In this document: positions 8,513-16,146 of the stretch, in pieces
Position numbering within the stretch: the first letter of the stretch is position 1
Layout: each line of letters opens with the position of its first letter
Origin: UMGS1851 sp900555605
Lineage (GTDB): Bacteria; Bacillota; Clostridia; UBA1212; UBA1255
NCBI GenBank assembly: GCA_902472555.1
Contig: CABROF010000012.1
Location: 1-39,450 of the forward strand
DNA length: 39,450 nucleotides
Direction: 5' to 3'
Translations under genes and position numbers: made by a program
The notes under the pieces: model-generated
What the model saw: the letters and a program-made list of their open reading frames with translations, nothing else
What the model was told of the DNA's origin: nothing
Database searches by the model: none

Positions 8513-8662
8513 ATGGATATGCTCAGTCAAAATGGATATTCAAAAAACAGAAAGTCCTGTCAACCGAAAAAAAACAATCGCCGTTTTTTCAAAAAAGTGG
8601 GCGTATATATTCGGTTCAGTACGCGGGCGCAGCAGGAGCAATGGTACGAAAAAAATAATTGA
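8513..8662 (+). CDS. 49-residue ORF resembling a serine-recombinase N-terminus (small gene or remnant)
   Basis: The ATG at 8513 has AGAGGTGG eight bases upstream, a good ribosome site. The product is short and basic (about residues 11-28 are rich in Lys, Arg and Asn), then reads VGVYIRFSTRAQQEQ and stops in WYEKNN. The stretch YIRFSTRAQ matches the start of serine recombinases (YxRxSTxxQ), where the serine is the nucleophile, but the rest of a resolvase domain is missing. I could not find the continuation in the other two frames. It could be a decayed recombinase, or a small protein with a chance match. Its true status is uncertain. Confidence 0.35.
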   Translation: MDMLSQNGYSKNRKSCQPKKNNRRFFKKVGVYIRFSTRAQQEQWYEKNN

Positions 8663-8774
8663 GATTTTTATAAAAGGCAGAATGCGCAAAAAACATAAGG
8701 TTATTTGTTCGTGGATTTTTCAAGCCTGAGGCAGCGGAGATCCTTTCTTTGCAAGGCGGCCATCCTGGTTTATC

Positions 8775-8802
8775 TTGACAAAGATTTATTTTTTGTCATA
8801 AT
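8775..8802 (+). promoter_or_regulatory. Promoter candidate for the orphan gene at 8819
   Basis: A perfect TTGACA (8775-8780), a 16-base spacer and CATAAT (8797-8802). The predicted transcript start near 8809 would overlap the ribosome site used by the GTG at 8819. If this promoter is real, translation may instead begin at the in-frame ATG at 8840, which has AGGGA upstream. Confidence 0.5.
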
Positions 8803-8818
8803 AAAAAGAGGAGTTTCT

Positions 8819-9775
8819 GTGAGAAAGGGAAAGTCGCTGATGCAAATTGATGAAATTGAGGGTTATTTATTATCATTATCAAAACGGCTGCGCGGTTATC
8901 ATGTTTCAGAAAAATTTATCCGGAGCATCTGCGGCAATATAAATGAACAGATTTTATCCATCCTTTTTCACTGGGAGGATCTTTCTTTTAGAAAAGGGCT
9001 TCTCATGATAGGTGCGGAAGAGGGGCTCTTTTATCAGCCCGCTGCTGTAAAGTCAGATATCAGATGTTTTGTGGTAGTTGCAATACGCAATAGTCTTCTT
9101 GAAATCCCGTTTAGCTGTGATTTCCGTAAGGCCGGTTTATCCGCTGCTATAGAAGAATCCTGTATGCGGGAACTGACGGAAGAGGCTATTTTGTATTTTA
9201 AGAAATTGAATTTTGCTGAGCTGAGCCGCCGAATCCGTCAGAATACAGAGGAACCCTTCAGAGATGTTTATCTGGATATTACATTAAAATATCCTGTTGC
9301 ATGGACTGCGCTGCAGCAGCTGGGCATGTGCCAGGACAGTTCTGTTCAATATGATAAAATAGCCTTTTCCTCTGTAATAGGGGTGGACGAGCTTACTTGT
9401 ACAAATGGCAGAACTGCACAAAATGACAGCAGCGGGACAGTTGTTTTCAGCGGAATCAGTCCGACTTATGATTCTTCTATTTTACATATCCTAAAGTCAT
9501 TGGATTGCGGAGAACTGCATTGTTTTTATGCCGATAATTTTAAAATGGTAACAAGGAATTTCGAAAAGCTGTTAAAAACCATGGAATTCGTATTGCGGCG
9601 TGACTTGCCGTTTGCAACATGCAATTATTATATAGAAAACGGTTATATAGAAAAAAGAATCACGCTATTAAAAGCCGCACATACCGAAAGGGAAGCGGCT
9701 GATCATATTGCCCGGAATCCCGGCGCCGGAAAAAAGCATAAGGAAATATTAAAAAGTATCAAAAATACTGTATAA
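8819..9775 (+). CDS. Hypothetical protein, orphan gene beside tRNA-Leu
   Basis: I do not recognise this 318-residue protein. No signal peptide, membrane helix or familiar motif is visible. It looks like a soluble mixed alpha/beta protein, with helical stretches such as EIEGYLLSLSKRLRGY and EEAILYFKKLNFAELSRRI and a basic tail rich in Lys and Ile. The GTG start has AGAGGAG six bases upstream; ATG 8840 is the alternative. The open frame extends upstream to 8705, but that part has no ribosome site and overlaps the promoter. Base composition is more AT-rich than the flanking genes. With the recombinase-like fragment upstream and the tRNA downstream, this suggests accessory DNA. No operon partner is present. 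Confidence 0.7.
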   Translation: MRKGKSLMQIDEIEGYLLSLSKRLRGYHVSEKFIRSICGNINEQILSILFHWEDLSFRKGLLMIGAEEGLFYQPAAVKSDIRCFVVVAIRNSLLEIPFSCDFRKAGLSAAIEESCMRELTEEAILYFKKLNFAELSRRIRQNTEEPFRDVYLDITLKYPVAWTALQQLGMCQDSSVQYDKIAFSSVIGVDELTCTNGRTAQNDSSGTVVFSGISPTYDSSILHILKSLDCGELHCFYADNFKMVTRNFEKLLKTMEFVLRRDLPFATCNYYIENGYIEKRITLLKAAHTEREAADHIARNPGAGKKHKEILKSIKNTV

Positions 9776-9944
9776 TTTAAATGCCGGCCAGATCAAAGAT
9801 CGTACGGACAGCCGGAACATATGATTGTAAAATTGTCCATCAGGTCAGAAACGCCGTGAAATATCATGATGATGATTCAGTGGGCGCTGATGCCGTCCTT
9901 AGCGCCTGACAGAAATCGCTGTTTTCCTGCAAAGCGTTCAGTGT
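9776..9944. other. Intergenic region between converging transcripts
   Basis: No gene is supported here. GGCGCT and AGCGCC near 9888-9906 form a six-base-pair stem, flanked by TCA and TGA that could extend it. It lacks a T-run, so it is not a standard terminator for the orphan gene. The stretch receives that gene from the left and the tRNA-side transcript from the right. Confidence 0.4.
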
Positions 9945-9981
9945 GGAAAAGAAAAAGCACACGGATTTTTTCTTTCCGTGC
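9945..9981 (-). terminator. Minus-strand terminator, second after tRNA-Leu
   Basis: Read on the minus strand, GCACGGA and TCCGTGTGC form a stem (one bulge) around an A-rich loop, followed by TTTTTCTTTT. It lies just past the stop codon (9995) of a minus-strand frame. It is distinct from the terminator at 10089-10117 that lies closer to the tRNA. Confidence 0.7.
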
Positions 9982-10088
9982 CCTTTGAGGCGGTTTATTC
10001 GGCGTTGTCGGTTCGAATGCTTTCAAAATAGGATTTTTGTCCTTTGGCATCTACAAAACCATCTTGAAAAATTCCTCTCTGAAAATGC

Positions 10089-10117
10089 GAAAAACCCCGA
10101 TAAAATCGAGGTTTTTC
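10089..10117 (-). terminator. Terminator of tRNA-Leu
   Basis: On the minus strand, AACCTCGAT and ATCGGGGTT form nine base pairs with one wobble, continuing into a T-run. It begins about 30 bases beyond the tRNA 3' end. The mirrored A/T flanks make it potentially bidirectional. Confidence 0.8.
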
Positions 10118-10145
10118 AGTGAGCATCTTTTTTGTTGCCCTTTTG

Positions 10146-10230
10146 TGGTGCGATCGACGAGACTTGAACTCGTACGGGGATTCCCACACGCCCCTCAAAC
10201 GTGCGCGTCTGCCAGTTCCGCCACGATCGC
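10146..10230 (-). tRNA. tRNA-Leu (anticodon GAG)
   Basis: The minus strand folds as a class II tRNA. The acceptor stem GCGATCG pairs with CGATCGC, followed by A and an encoded CCA. The D-arm reads GGCGGAACTGGCAGACGC. The anticodon stem CACGT/GCGTG closes the loop TTGAGGG, giving anticodon GAG for CUC/CUU codons. A long variable arm (TGGGAATCCCCG) and a T-arm with GTTCAAG follow. The long variable arm and D-arm pattern are typical of leucine. It has its own consensus promoter and terminator. tRNA-Leu genes are frequent integration sites, but I see no flanking repeat of the 3' end. Confidence 0.95.
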
Positions 10231-10268
10231 ATTTGTGTGCTGACATTCTGGTGAAATCAGCAAAAGCA

Positions 10269-10297
10269 ATTATAAATGCAAAGCGTGCAGTTGTCAA
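10269..10297 (-). promoter_or_regulatory. Consensus promoter of tRNA-Leu
   Basis: On the minus strand TTGACA (10297-10292), a 17-base spacer and TATAAT (10274-10269) match the sigma-A consensus exactly. The -10 lies about 39 bases before the tRNA 5' end. Confidence 0.85.
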
Positions 10298-10330
10298 CAG
10301 GCAAAATCCCTTGAACCGGAAAAAGTTCGT

Positions 10331-10359
10331 TTGCAAAAGCAAGGATATTATATTAAAAT
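10331..10359 (+). promoter_or_regulatory. Promoter for the choice-of-anchor-A/LRR gene
   Basis: TTGCAA (10331-10336), a 17-base spacer and TAAAAT (10354-10359). It points away from the tRNA promoter, with 33 bases between the two -35 elements. The hexamers are the same as in the promoter at 4728. Confidence 0.5.
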
Positions 10360-10446
10360 AGAAGGGTTAAAATATATTGGCCGGAATGGCCGGTGCTGTG
10401 ACGCGGCGGTTTATGAAATTCAGATTGAAATCGGGAGCTATGATAG

Positions 10447-11880
10447 ATGATGTGGCTGAAAAAGCTTGGACTAAAAGATTTTAAAAAGATATCCGGAATC
10501 GCCGTGCTGCTGATTGCGGCAATTTTTCTCTGTACGGCCATCGTGCTGTTTACTATGGCGTCTTCAAAATACAAGGCACATCCGCAGAGAGGAGACAGCA
10601 TTCTAACGGATGGAACCCATTCGCCGGGCAGTACTGCGGGACCGGGCGAAAACAGCGTCCAGATGAACTATCTGCAGATTTCCGCCGAATATGCCGGGCT
10701 GACTCCGAACAGCGAAGCCTGGACGAATTTAAACACGAATCCGGAGGAAGACGGACTGTACTGCATTTCCCAAAAGAATGAACGCTTCTGCGTTTATCTG
10801 GTAGACAGCGCGGATGTATGCGGCGAGGGATATGTGCTGCAGGATTTCAGCTATATGTGGATTAATTCAGAGGATGATCACTTTTATGCGGTCGTCAATC
10901 TATCCGGCAGGGTAGTGGACTTGTCGGGATTCTATATTCTGGTGCGGGATGAATCCGGGGTGTATGCATCGCGCGTTGTAATCAATTGCTATGAAGCGGA
11001 AGAGGTGATTCTGAAGGATACCATCTTGACCGGAACGCTTCTGGCGCCGCGTGCAACGGTGATTTACGACAACACTTCTGTATACGGACAGGTTATCAGT
11101 GCTTCTGCCTCCGGAAAATTATTTTACCATAGAGATATTAAATTTACGGGCTATGAGACCTTTGTGGATTCGCTGGATTCTGTGGAGTTTCTTAATGACG
11201 GGGTGAGAACCGCGGCGCTTCGTTATTTGATCGAGCATAACCCGGGCGGCGCATACGCCAAATATGATTACGGCTCGCCGCTGAAAACAGCGGATCTGGA
11301 AAAGGTTGCGGCGCTGAAGCTGGACGGCCAGGAACTGGTGAATTTAGAAGCGGATCTGGAACATTTTCCGAACCTGCTGGAGTTATCTGTAAAGAATACC
11401 AACTTGACGGAACTGAATCTATCCGTTGTGCCGAACCTGACGGCTCTCAGCTACGGCGGCACACAAATGCCGTTGCCGGACGTTACAAAGACGCCGCGTT
11501 TGACCTATCTCGACTGCTCCGGCACAGGGCTGACGGAATTGGACGGTACGCTGCTTCCCATGCTAACGACATTGGTAATCAGCGATAATCCGCTGACTTC
11601 TTTTTCGCTGCAGGACTATCCTGCGCTGATTGCGCTGGACTGCTCCGACTGCGCGCTGACCGTGCTTTCCTTTGCGGGCTGCGAGAATCTGAAATATTTT
11701 AAGGGCAGCGGAAATTTATTTACAGAAATCGATTTTACGGCGGCGGAGGCCCTGAGACAAATCGAAGTATACGGAAGCGGCCTTGAAAGAATCGATGTGA
11801 CGGGTTTAACCGTAGAACGGCTGTACTGTGATCAGACCGTGCAGATTGTGAACGGACCGGCAGAAGAAACGGAAGCATAA
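10447..11880 (+). CDS. Membrane-anchored choice-of-anchor-A domain protein with leucine-rich repeats
   Basis: A 477-residue predicted surface protein. A membrane helix at about 16-38 acts as an uncleaved signal anchor and is followed by a short Gly/Ser/Pro linker. Residues of about 65-235 resemble the choice-of-anchor A domain, an extracellular beta-helix-like module. Its hallmark end is visible as LTGTLLAPRATVIYDN, YGQVISAS and FTGYETFV. From about residue 285 the protein is a short leucine-rich repeat array with a period of roughly 20-22 residues (FPNLLELSVKNTNLTELNL, LTYLDCSGTGLTEL, LIALDCSDCALTVL). Start ATG 10447 has GGGAG nine bases upstream. Putting LRRs behind this domain suggests adhesion or ligand binding, which is inference. 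Confidence 0.8.
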   Translation: MMWLKKLGLKDFKKISGIAVLLIAAIFLCTAIVLFTMASSKYKAHPQRGDSILTDGTHSPGSTAGPGENSVQMNYLQISAEYAGLTPNSEAWTNLNTNPEEDGLYCISQKNERFCVYLVDSADVCGEGYVLQDFSYMWINSEDDHFYAVVNLSGRVVDLSGFYILVRDESGVYASRVVINCYEAEEVILKDTILTGTLLAPRATVIYDNTSVYGQVISASASGKLFYHRDIKFTGYETFVDSLDSVEFLNDGVRTAALRYLIEHNPGGAYAKYDYGSPLKTADLEKVAALKLDGQELVNLEADLEHFPNLLELSVKNTNLTELNLSVVPNLTALSYGGTQMPLPDVTKTPRLTYLDCSGTGLTELDGTLLPMLTTLVISDNPLTSFSLQDYPALIALDCSDCALTVLSFAGCENLKYFKGSGNLFTEIDFTAAEALRQIEVYGSGLERIDVTGLTVERLYCDQTVQIVNGPAEETEA

Positions 11881-12016
11881 GCAGGAATCGGTAGAATCAT
11901 GCCGCAGGCAGGCGGATCGGGATCGGTATAACAGATCGTGGGGGATGCGCGTGGAGGAAGACAGGTGTGCCGGAGCTGAGATCAAAAAACGGAAGATAAG
12001 CAGGGAAGGCGTATTC

Positions 12017-12892
12017 ATGGCCGGCGCCATGCGGGTCGTGAAGCCGCTGATTACCGGCATGAAGCTGGAAAGGAAACGTTCCGGGCATAATTTGCTGGGA
12101 AAGATCCGCGGCGTTCCGAAAACGCTGAAGTCCTTTCCTGCGGAAGACTGTCCGCTGGATGCGGAATGGATTCTGCCGGCGTGTCCGGCTCCGCTGCCGT
12201 CGGATACGGTGTTTTTGTTTATTCACGGCGGTTCTTATTTGACCGGCTCTCTGATCGGCAGCAGGCCTGTGGCCGGGCTGCTGTGTGAGGTGTCCGGGGT
12301 ACGAACGATTACCTTTGCATACAGGCTGGCGCCGGAGCATCCATATCCGGCAGCGCTGGAGGATGCGCTGAAAATGTGGGAATACCTTTTAATACAAGGC
12401 ATTTCTCCGCAGCACATCCTGCTGGTAGGAGAATCCGCCGGCGGCGGTCTTGGCATGGCGCTGACCATGCTGCTTCGCGACAAGGGAAGAGACCTGCCGG
12501 GCGGCATTGTGGGTATTTCTGCCTGGGCGGATTTGACGGAAACATCGGGAAGTCATATACGGTGCGAAAAAATCGATCCGATCATCAACAGTGACGAGCT
12601 GCGGGCGGCCGCAGTCAAATACAGTGCCGGAGAAAGCTTGAAAAATCCGTATATATCACCGGTGTACGGCGACTTCCGCGGATTTCCGCCGACGCTGCTT
12701 CACGTCGGCTCCAGGGAGGTACTGCTGGATGATACAGAGTCCCTGTACTTGAAATTGCGGGAAGCCGGCGCTCCGGTCCGCCTGAGCGTTTATGAAGGCA
12801 TGTGGCATGTCTGGCATGGCTTTGATATTCCCGAATCACGGGATGCTATGCAGGAGATCAGGCAGTTTGCATATGACGTAACAAAAGGTTAA
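12017..12892 (+). CDS. Alpha/beta hydrolase of the hormone-sensitive-lipase family (esterase/deacetylase)
   Basis: A 291-residue soluble esterase-type enzyme. It carries the oxyanion HGGSY (70-74), the nucleophile S140 in GESAGGG, and probable acid D238 (VLLDDTE) and H267 (WHGF), the order and spacing of the HSL/acetyl-hydrolase family. RLAPEHPYPAALED (103-116) is also family-typical. The natural ester is unknown. ATG 12017 with AGGGAAGG seven bases upstream is preferred over the in-frame ATG at 11945, which has its G-run directly against it. It is followed after 5 bases by an acyltransferase-like gene and then a membrane protein. The set may make and break ester bonds on one substrate, which is inference. 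Confidence 0.87.
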   Translation: MAGAMRVVKPLITGMKLERKRSGHNLLGKIRGVPKTLKSFPAEDCPLDAEWILPACPAPLPSDTVFLFIHGGSYLTGSLIGSRPVAGLLCEVSGVRTITFAYRLAPEHPYPAALEDALKMWEYLLIQGISPQHILLVGESAGGGLGMALTMLLRDKGRDLPGGIVGISAWADLTETSGSHIRCEKIDPIINSDELRAAAVKYSAGESLKNPYISPVYGDFRGFPPTLLHVGSREVLLDDTESLYLKLREAGAPVRLSVYEGMWHVWHGFDIPESRDAMQEIRQFAYDVTKG

Positions 12893-12897
12893 ATGAA

Positions 12898-14193
12898 ATG
12901 GACAAATGGTATCGTTTGGACAATGCGGCAAAAATATTTCCCGTGACCCGAAATTCCAGGTGGACGAATAATTTTCGGGTGTCTGTTACGCTGCGGGAAA
13001 ATGTAGATCCTGTCCTGCTGCAGGAAGCGCTTCACAGAACAATGCCGCGCTTTCCGAATTTTTCAATGACCATGAAACGCGGCGTATTTTGGTATTACCT
13101 CGAACCACGGGAGGGTGCGCCCCGGGTCATACCGGATGTGGCCAATCCTATGAAGCGGTTCCGCAAACGGAATTCCAATAAGTTCTTATTCCGCGTGCGG
13201 TATTTTAACAGACGCATTGCACTTGAAATCTTCCATGTATTGGCGGACGGAAACAGCGCAATGCTGTTTCTGAAAACCTTGACGGCGCAGTATCTGACTT
13301 TAAAGGGGCATTCGATTTCCTGCGGGGAGGGCGTACTTGACGTGACAGAGACTCCGGCTGATGAAGAAATGGAGGATGCTTATCAGCGGTATGCAAAATT
13401 TCATGTGACCCCTGCCAGAAAGGAGCAGCGTGCCTATCGGCCGCAGGGAGAGGAGCTGCCGCCCGGGGACATGCACATTATCACCGGCCTTGCGGACATG
13501 GATCAGATGCAGGCAAAGGCGAAAGAATACGGGGTATCAGTCACGGAGCTTCTCTGTGCCGTACTGATTTACTGCTTTGATAAACGGCAGAACAATGAAA
13601 TAGAGCGTCTGTACGGGAGCGGCGGAAGAAAACCGCGCAGGAGACCTGTAAAAATCTGCGTTCCCGTCAATCTCCGGGCATTTTACCCAACCAAGACCTT
13701 CCGCAACTTTGTACTGTACATCAATCCGGGGATTGATCCTGCCTACGGCACATTTACTTTTGAAGAAATCCTGAAACAGGTGCACTATTACATGCGGCTG
13801 CATAATACGGAGAAAAATATGAACGCCATGATGAGCACAAATCTGAGCAGTGAAAAAAATCCGATGCTGAAAGCGATGCCCTTATTTCTCAAAAATATCG
13901 GCATGATGGCGGCCTATCGCATGTATGGCGAAAGCCGGACCACCTGTACCCTCAGCAATATCGGGAAAATGACGGTGCCGCCGGAAATGGCGCCGCTGAT
14001 CGAACGGTTTGACTTTGTATTGAACCGGCAGCAGTTCAATCGTCATGCCGTGGGCTGTGTCAGCTACGGCGGTATCGTATCGGTTACCTTTACCTCTAAA
14101 ATTAAGGATTGTGATGTGGAGCGGGACTTTTTCTCGTTCCTGGTGAAGCTGGGGATCCATGTTAAAATAGAAAGTAATCTATCACGCAGATAG
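12898..14193 (+). CDS. Condensation-domain/CoA-dependent acyltransferase-fold protein
   Basis: A 431-residue protein of the chloramphenicol-acetyltransferase-like superfamily, which includes NRPS condensation domains, alcohol acetyltransferases and wax-ester synthases. The active-site motif HxxxDG is present as HVLADG (113-118), where the histidine is the general base. Later blocks PVNLRAFYPTKTFRNF and CTLSNIGKM correspond to the second half of the two-lobed fold. No carrier-protein or adenylation domain accompanies it, so a stand-alone acyltransferase is likelier than an NRPS part. Acceptor and donor are unknown. It lies 5 bases after the hydrolase and 14 before the zinc-ribbon membrane protein. 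The tight packing suggests co-translation of the set. Confidence 0.8.
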   Translation: MDKWYRLDNAAKIFPVTRNSRWTNNFRVSVTLRENVDPVLLQEALHRTMPRFPNFSMTMKRGVFWYYLEPREGAPRVIPDVANPMKRFRKRNSNKFLFRVRYFNRRIALEIFHVLADGNSAMLFLKTLTAQYLTLKGHSISCGEGVLDVTETPADEEMEDAYQRYAKFHVTPARKEQRAYRPQGEELPPGDMHIITGLADMDQMQAKAKEYGVSVTELLCAVLIYCFDKRQNNEIERLYGSGGRKPRRRPVKICVPVNLRAFYPTKTFRNFVLYINPGIDPAYGTFTFEEILKQVHYYMRLHNTEKNMNAMMSTNLSSEKNPMLKAMPLFLKNIGMMAAYRMYGESRTTCTLSNIGKMTVPPEMAPLIERFDFVLNRQQFNRHAVGCVSYGGIVSVTFTSKIKDCDVERDFFSFLVKLGIHVKIESNLSRR

Positions 14194-14207
14194 GAAAGGA
14201 ATCTCAA

Positions 14208-14909
14208 ATGTCTTATTGTGTAAATTGCGGTGTGGAGCTGAGAGACTCCGAGAAATGCTGTCCGCTGTGCGGCACAGAGGTGATAAACCCTGGGAAACCT
14301 TTTGATTTTGAGGCTGAACCCGCGTATCCCGAACGAAAGGATCATCTGGTCCGCGGAATCGACAGAACCATGACGACACTGCTGATTACCCTATTTGCGC
14401 TGCTGCCGTGTCTGACCTGTCTGATGTGTGAATACCTGATCAGCGGCCGGATTGACTGGTCTCTTTACGTGGTGTGCGCAATGGCGTTCGTCTGGGTCTG
14501 CGTGGTTTTGCCATTTTACAGGCTTTTCCGAAGGCCGGTGCTGCTTACCGTGATTGATGCTGCGGCACTGCTGATTGCCTTGGCAGGCATCGCGGAAATT
14601 ACACCTCACGGGTATCTGCCGCTGGCGCTACCGATTACCGCAGGGGGCGCCATGCTGCTGGTTGCCTGTATTGCCGTAATCAAACGCGTCGGCTTCGGTG
14701 TGCTGCGGATTATGACGGCGGCGCTTTGCTTTTCTTCGCTGATGACCATTCTGCTTGAAGCGGTCACTGACTGTTATCTGCATGGAGCGGTCGATCTTAC
14801 CTGGTCGCTGATGGCGTTTATCCCGCAGGTTGTTTCAGCAGCAATTTTTGTTGTAATCGATAAAAAAAAGAGCGTCAAGAGCACCATGAAGAAAAAATTG
14901 CACATGTAG
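14208..14909 (+). CDS. Zinc-ribbon membrane protein, possibly DUF6320
   Basis: The 233-residue product begins with a zinc ribbon (CVNCGVEL, then CCPLCGTE, giving two CxxC knuckles). After a polar linker of about 40 residues come roughly six hydrophobic segments: about 53-73, 81-101, 108-127, 132-155, 159-179 and 196-214. A basic tail ends the protein. I recall this architecture as a Firmicutes family of unknown function (probably DUF6320), but could not search to confirm. It has AAAGGA upstream of the ATG. It is the third gene of a compact set with an HSL hydrolase and an acyltransferase-like protein, so it may present or transport their substrate at the membrane. That role is inference. Confidence 0.78.
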   Translation: MSYCVNCGVELRDSEKCCPLCGTEVINPGKPFDFEAEPAYPERKDHLVRGIDRTMTTLLITLFALLPCLTCLMCEYLISGRIDWSLYVVCAMAFVWVCVVLPFYRLFRRPVLLTVIDAAALLIALAGIAEITPHGYLPLALPITAGGAMLLVACIAVIKRVGFGVLRIMTAALCFSSLMTILLEAVTDCYLHGAVDLTWSLMAFIPQVVSAAIFVVIDKKKSVKSTMKKKLHM

Positions 14910-14926
14910 CGCTTTTTGTGTATAAT
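14898..14926 (+). promoter_or_regulatory. Promoter for the sortase gene
   Basis: TTGCAC (14898-14903), 17 bases, then a perfect TATAAT (14921-14926). It begins inside the last codons of the preceding gene and leaves a leader of about 85 bases before the sortase ATG. Confidence 0.65.
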
Positions 14927-15019
14927 ATCATTGACATCGGCGGGAAGAGCAGAAACGCCGGAAGTAAAAATCTGCAGCAGCGGTAAAGCGCTCGGCAGTT
15001 TGCGCAGGAGGATGGGACA

Positions 15020-16096
15020 ATGGCTGAATATACGGCAAAAAAATTCAGACTGAAGCCAGGACAGAACATCATGTTCGATGTTCCGGAAAAATATCTGCCG
15101 CAGACAGAGGCGCCTGCAGCGCCAATTCCGGAGGAAGATTTTATATTGGAATCCCTGCCTGCTTCCGTGTCTGCAAAGCCGCGTTCAGCTGGACGAAAGC
15201 AGTGCCAGACTGCGGCCGCCGCACAGTCCGGCACTCGGAAAATATCCCGGAACACGCGGAGGCTGCCAGCAAAAAAACGAAAGGAGCGGGCATTTTATAT
15301 GGTGCTGCAATCCGCAATGCTGGCGTTGATGCTGTTTTCTGCCGGTATGATCGGGATCCGGATCTATGCTTATGTAGCAGATTCGGAGCACTATAACGCC
15401 ATCCGCAATCAATACGATATCGATTTTAATAAGGTGGTGGCAACACCGAACCGCGAGGTGCCGGAATATCCGCTGCCCACGCCGGAACGGCTGACCTATC
15501 CGATTCCGGAGGGCCTGACCGTGGAAAAGCTACAGGGACTGAAGGCGCAGAACGGAGATTTTCAGTTTTGGTTTTATATAGAAGATACGGATATCAGCTA
15601 CTATGTCATGCAGTCTGAGGATAATGATTTTTATTTAAGAAGAAATATTAATAAGCAGTTTGCATATTCCGGGTCGCTGTTTCTCGATTACCGGAATCAC
15701 CCGGAAACACTGGACGGACACAGCATTATTTACGGCCACAATATGCAGAATAATTCGATGTTCGGCAAATTGAAAAATTACCGTGAAGAGGAATACTTTT
15801 TCAACCACCGCATGATTTATACGTATTCCGAAAATGAGGTTACGGTCTGGAAAGTATTTTCGGCATATGTGACGGATACCGATAATTATTATATCCGTAC
15901 GCATTTTACATCGGATGAGGATTACCTGTCGTTTATTCAGGATTTTCAGAATCGTTCCGCGTTTGCGACTGAGATTCAGCTGACTGCACAGAGCGATGTG
16001 CTGACGCTTTCCACCTGTCATAAAACACCGGAGAATCCGGAAAAGGGACGGTTTGTCGTACACGCAGTAAAATTGGGAACCTGCATTATCAACTGA
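15020..16096 (+). CDS. srtB: Class B sortase with a long cytoplasmic N-terminus
   Basis: Sortases are membrane transpeptidases that cut PxTG-like signals and attach proteins to the wall. The catalytic set is complete: H240 (IIYGHNM), C333 (LTLSTC) and R344 (KGRFVVHA). The TLSTC block, the NEVTVWKVFSAY strand and the inserted helix after it fit class B. The single membrane helix lies at about 93-118. It is preceded by an unusual cytoplasmic extension of some 92 residues rich in Pro, Ala and Lys/Arg, whereas SrtB enzymes are generally about 240 residues in total. AGGAGG precedes the ATG. A candidate substrate ending VPATGD is encoded at 6502-8031. No pilin or NEAT haem-uptake gene is adjacent. 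Confidence 0.93.
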   Translation: MAEYTAKKFRLKPGQNIMFDVPEKYLPQTEAPAAPIPEEDFILESLPASVSAKPRSAGRKQCQTAAAAQSGTRKISRNTRRLPAKKRKERAFYMVLQSAMLALMLFSAGMIGIRIYAYVADSEHYNAIRNQYDIDFNKVVATPNREVPEYPLPTPERLTYPIPEGLTVEKLQGLKAQNGDFQFWFYIEDTDISYYVMQSEDNDFYLRRNINKQFAYSGSLFLDYRNHPETLDGHSIIYGHNMQNNSMFGKLKNYREEEYFFNHRMIYTYSENEVTVWKVFSAYVTDTDNYYIRTHFTSDEDYLSFIQDFQNRSAFATEIQLTAQSDVLTLSTCHKTPENPEKGRFVVHAVKLGTCIIN

Positions 16097-16146
16097 TCTG
16101 CATTCTGTTTTCTGAAATTTTGTTTATCGGAGAGGGTTCATATCAA

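Noticed and set aside
9788..10010. A second tRNA suggested by GGTTCGAATGC near 10010
   Set aside because: The T-loop-like string has no matching acceptor, D or anticodon arms around it.
9995..10342. 115-codon minus-strand open frame through the tRNA
   Set aside because: Most of it is the tRNA-Leu sequence and its promoter read as protein (GTGRRARLRG and similar), a familiar annotation artefact. Only its last 25 codons are discussed as a possible remnant.
12898..14193. Nonribosomal peptide synthetase module
   Set aside because: The HxxxDG motif alone does not make an NRPS. No adenylation, carrier or thioesterase domains are present nearby.
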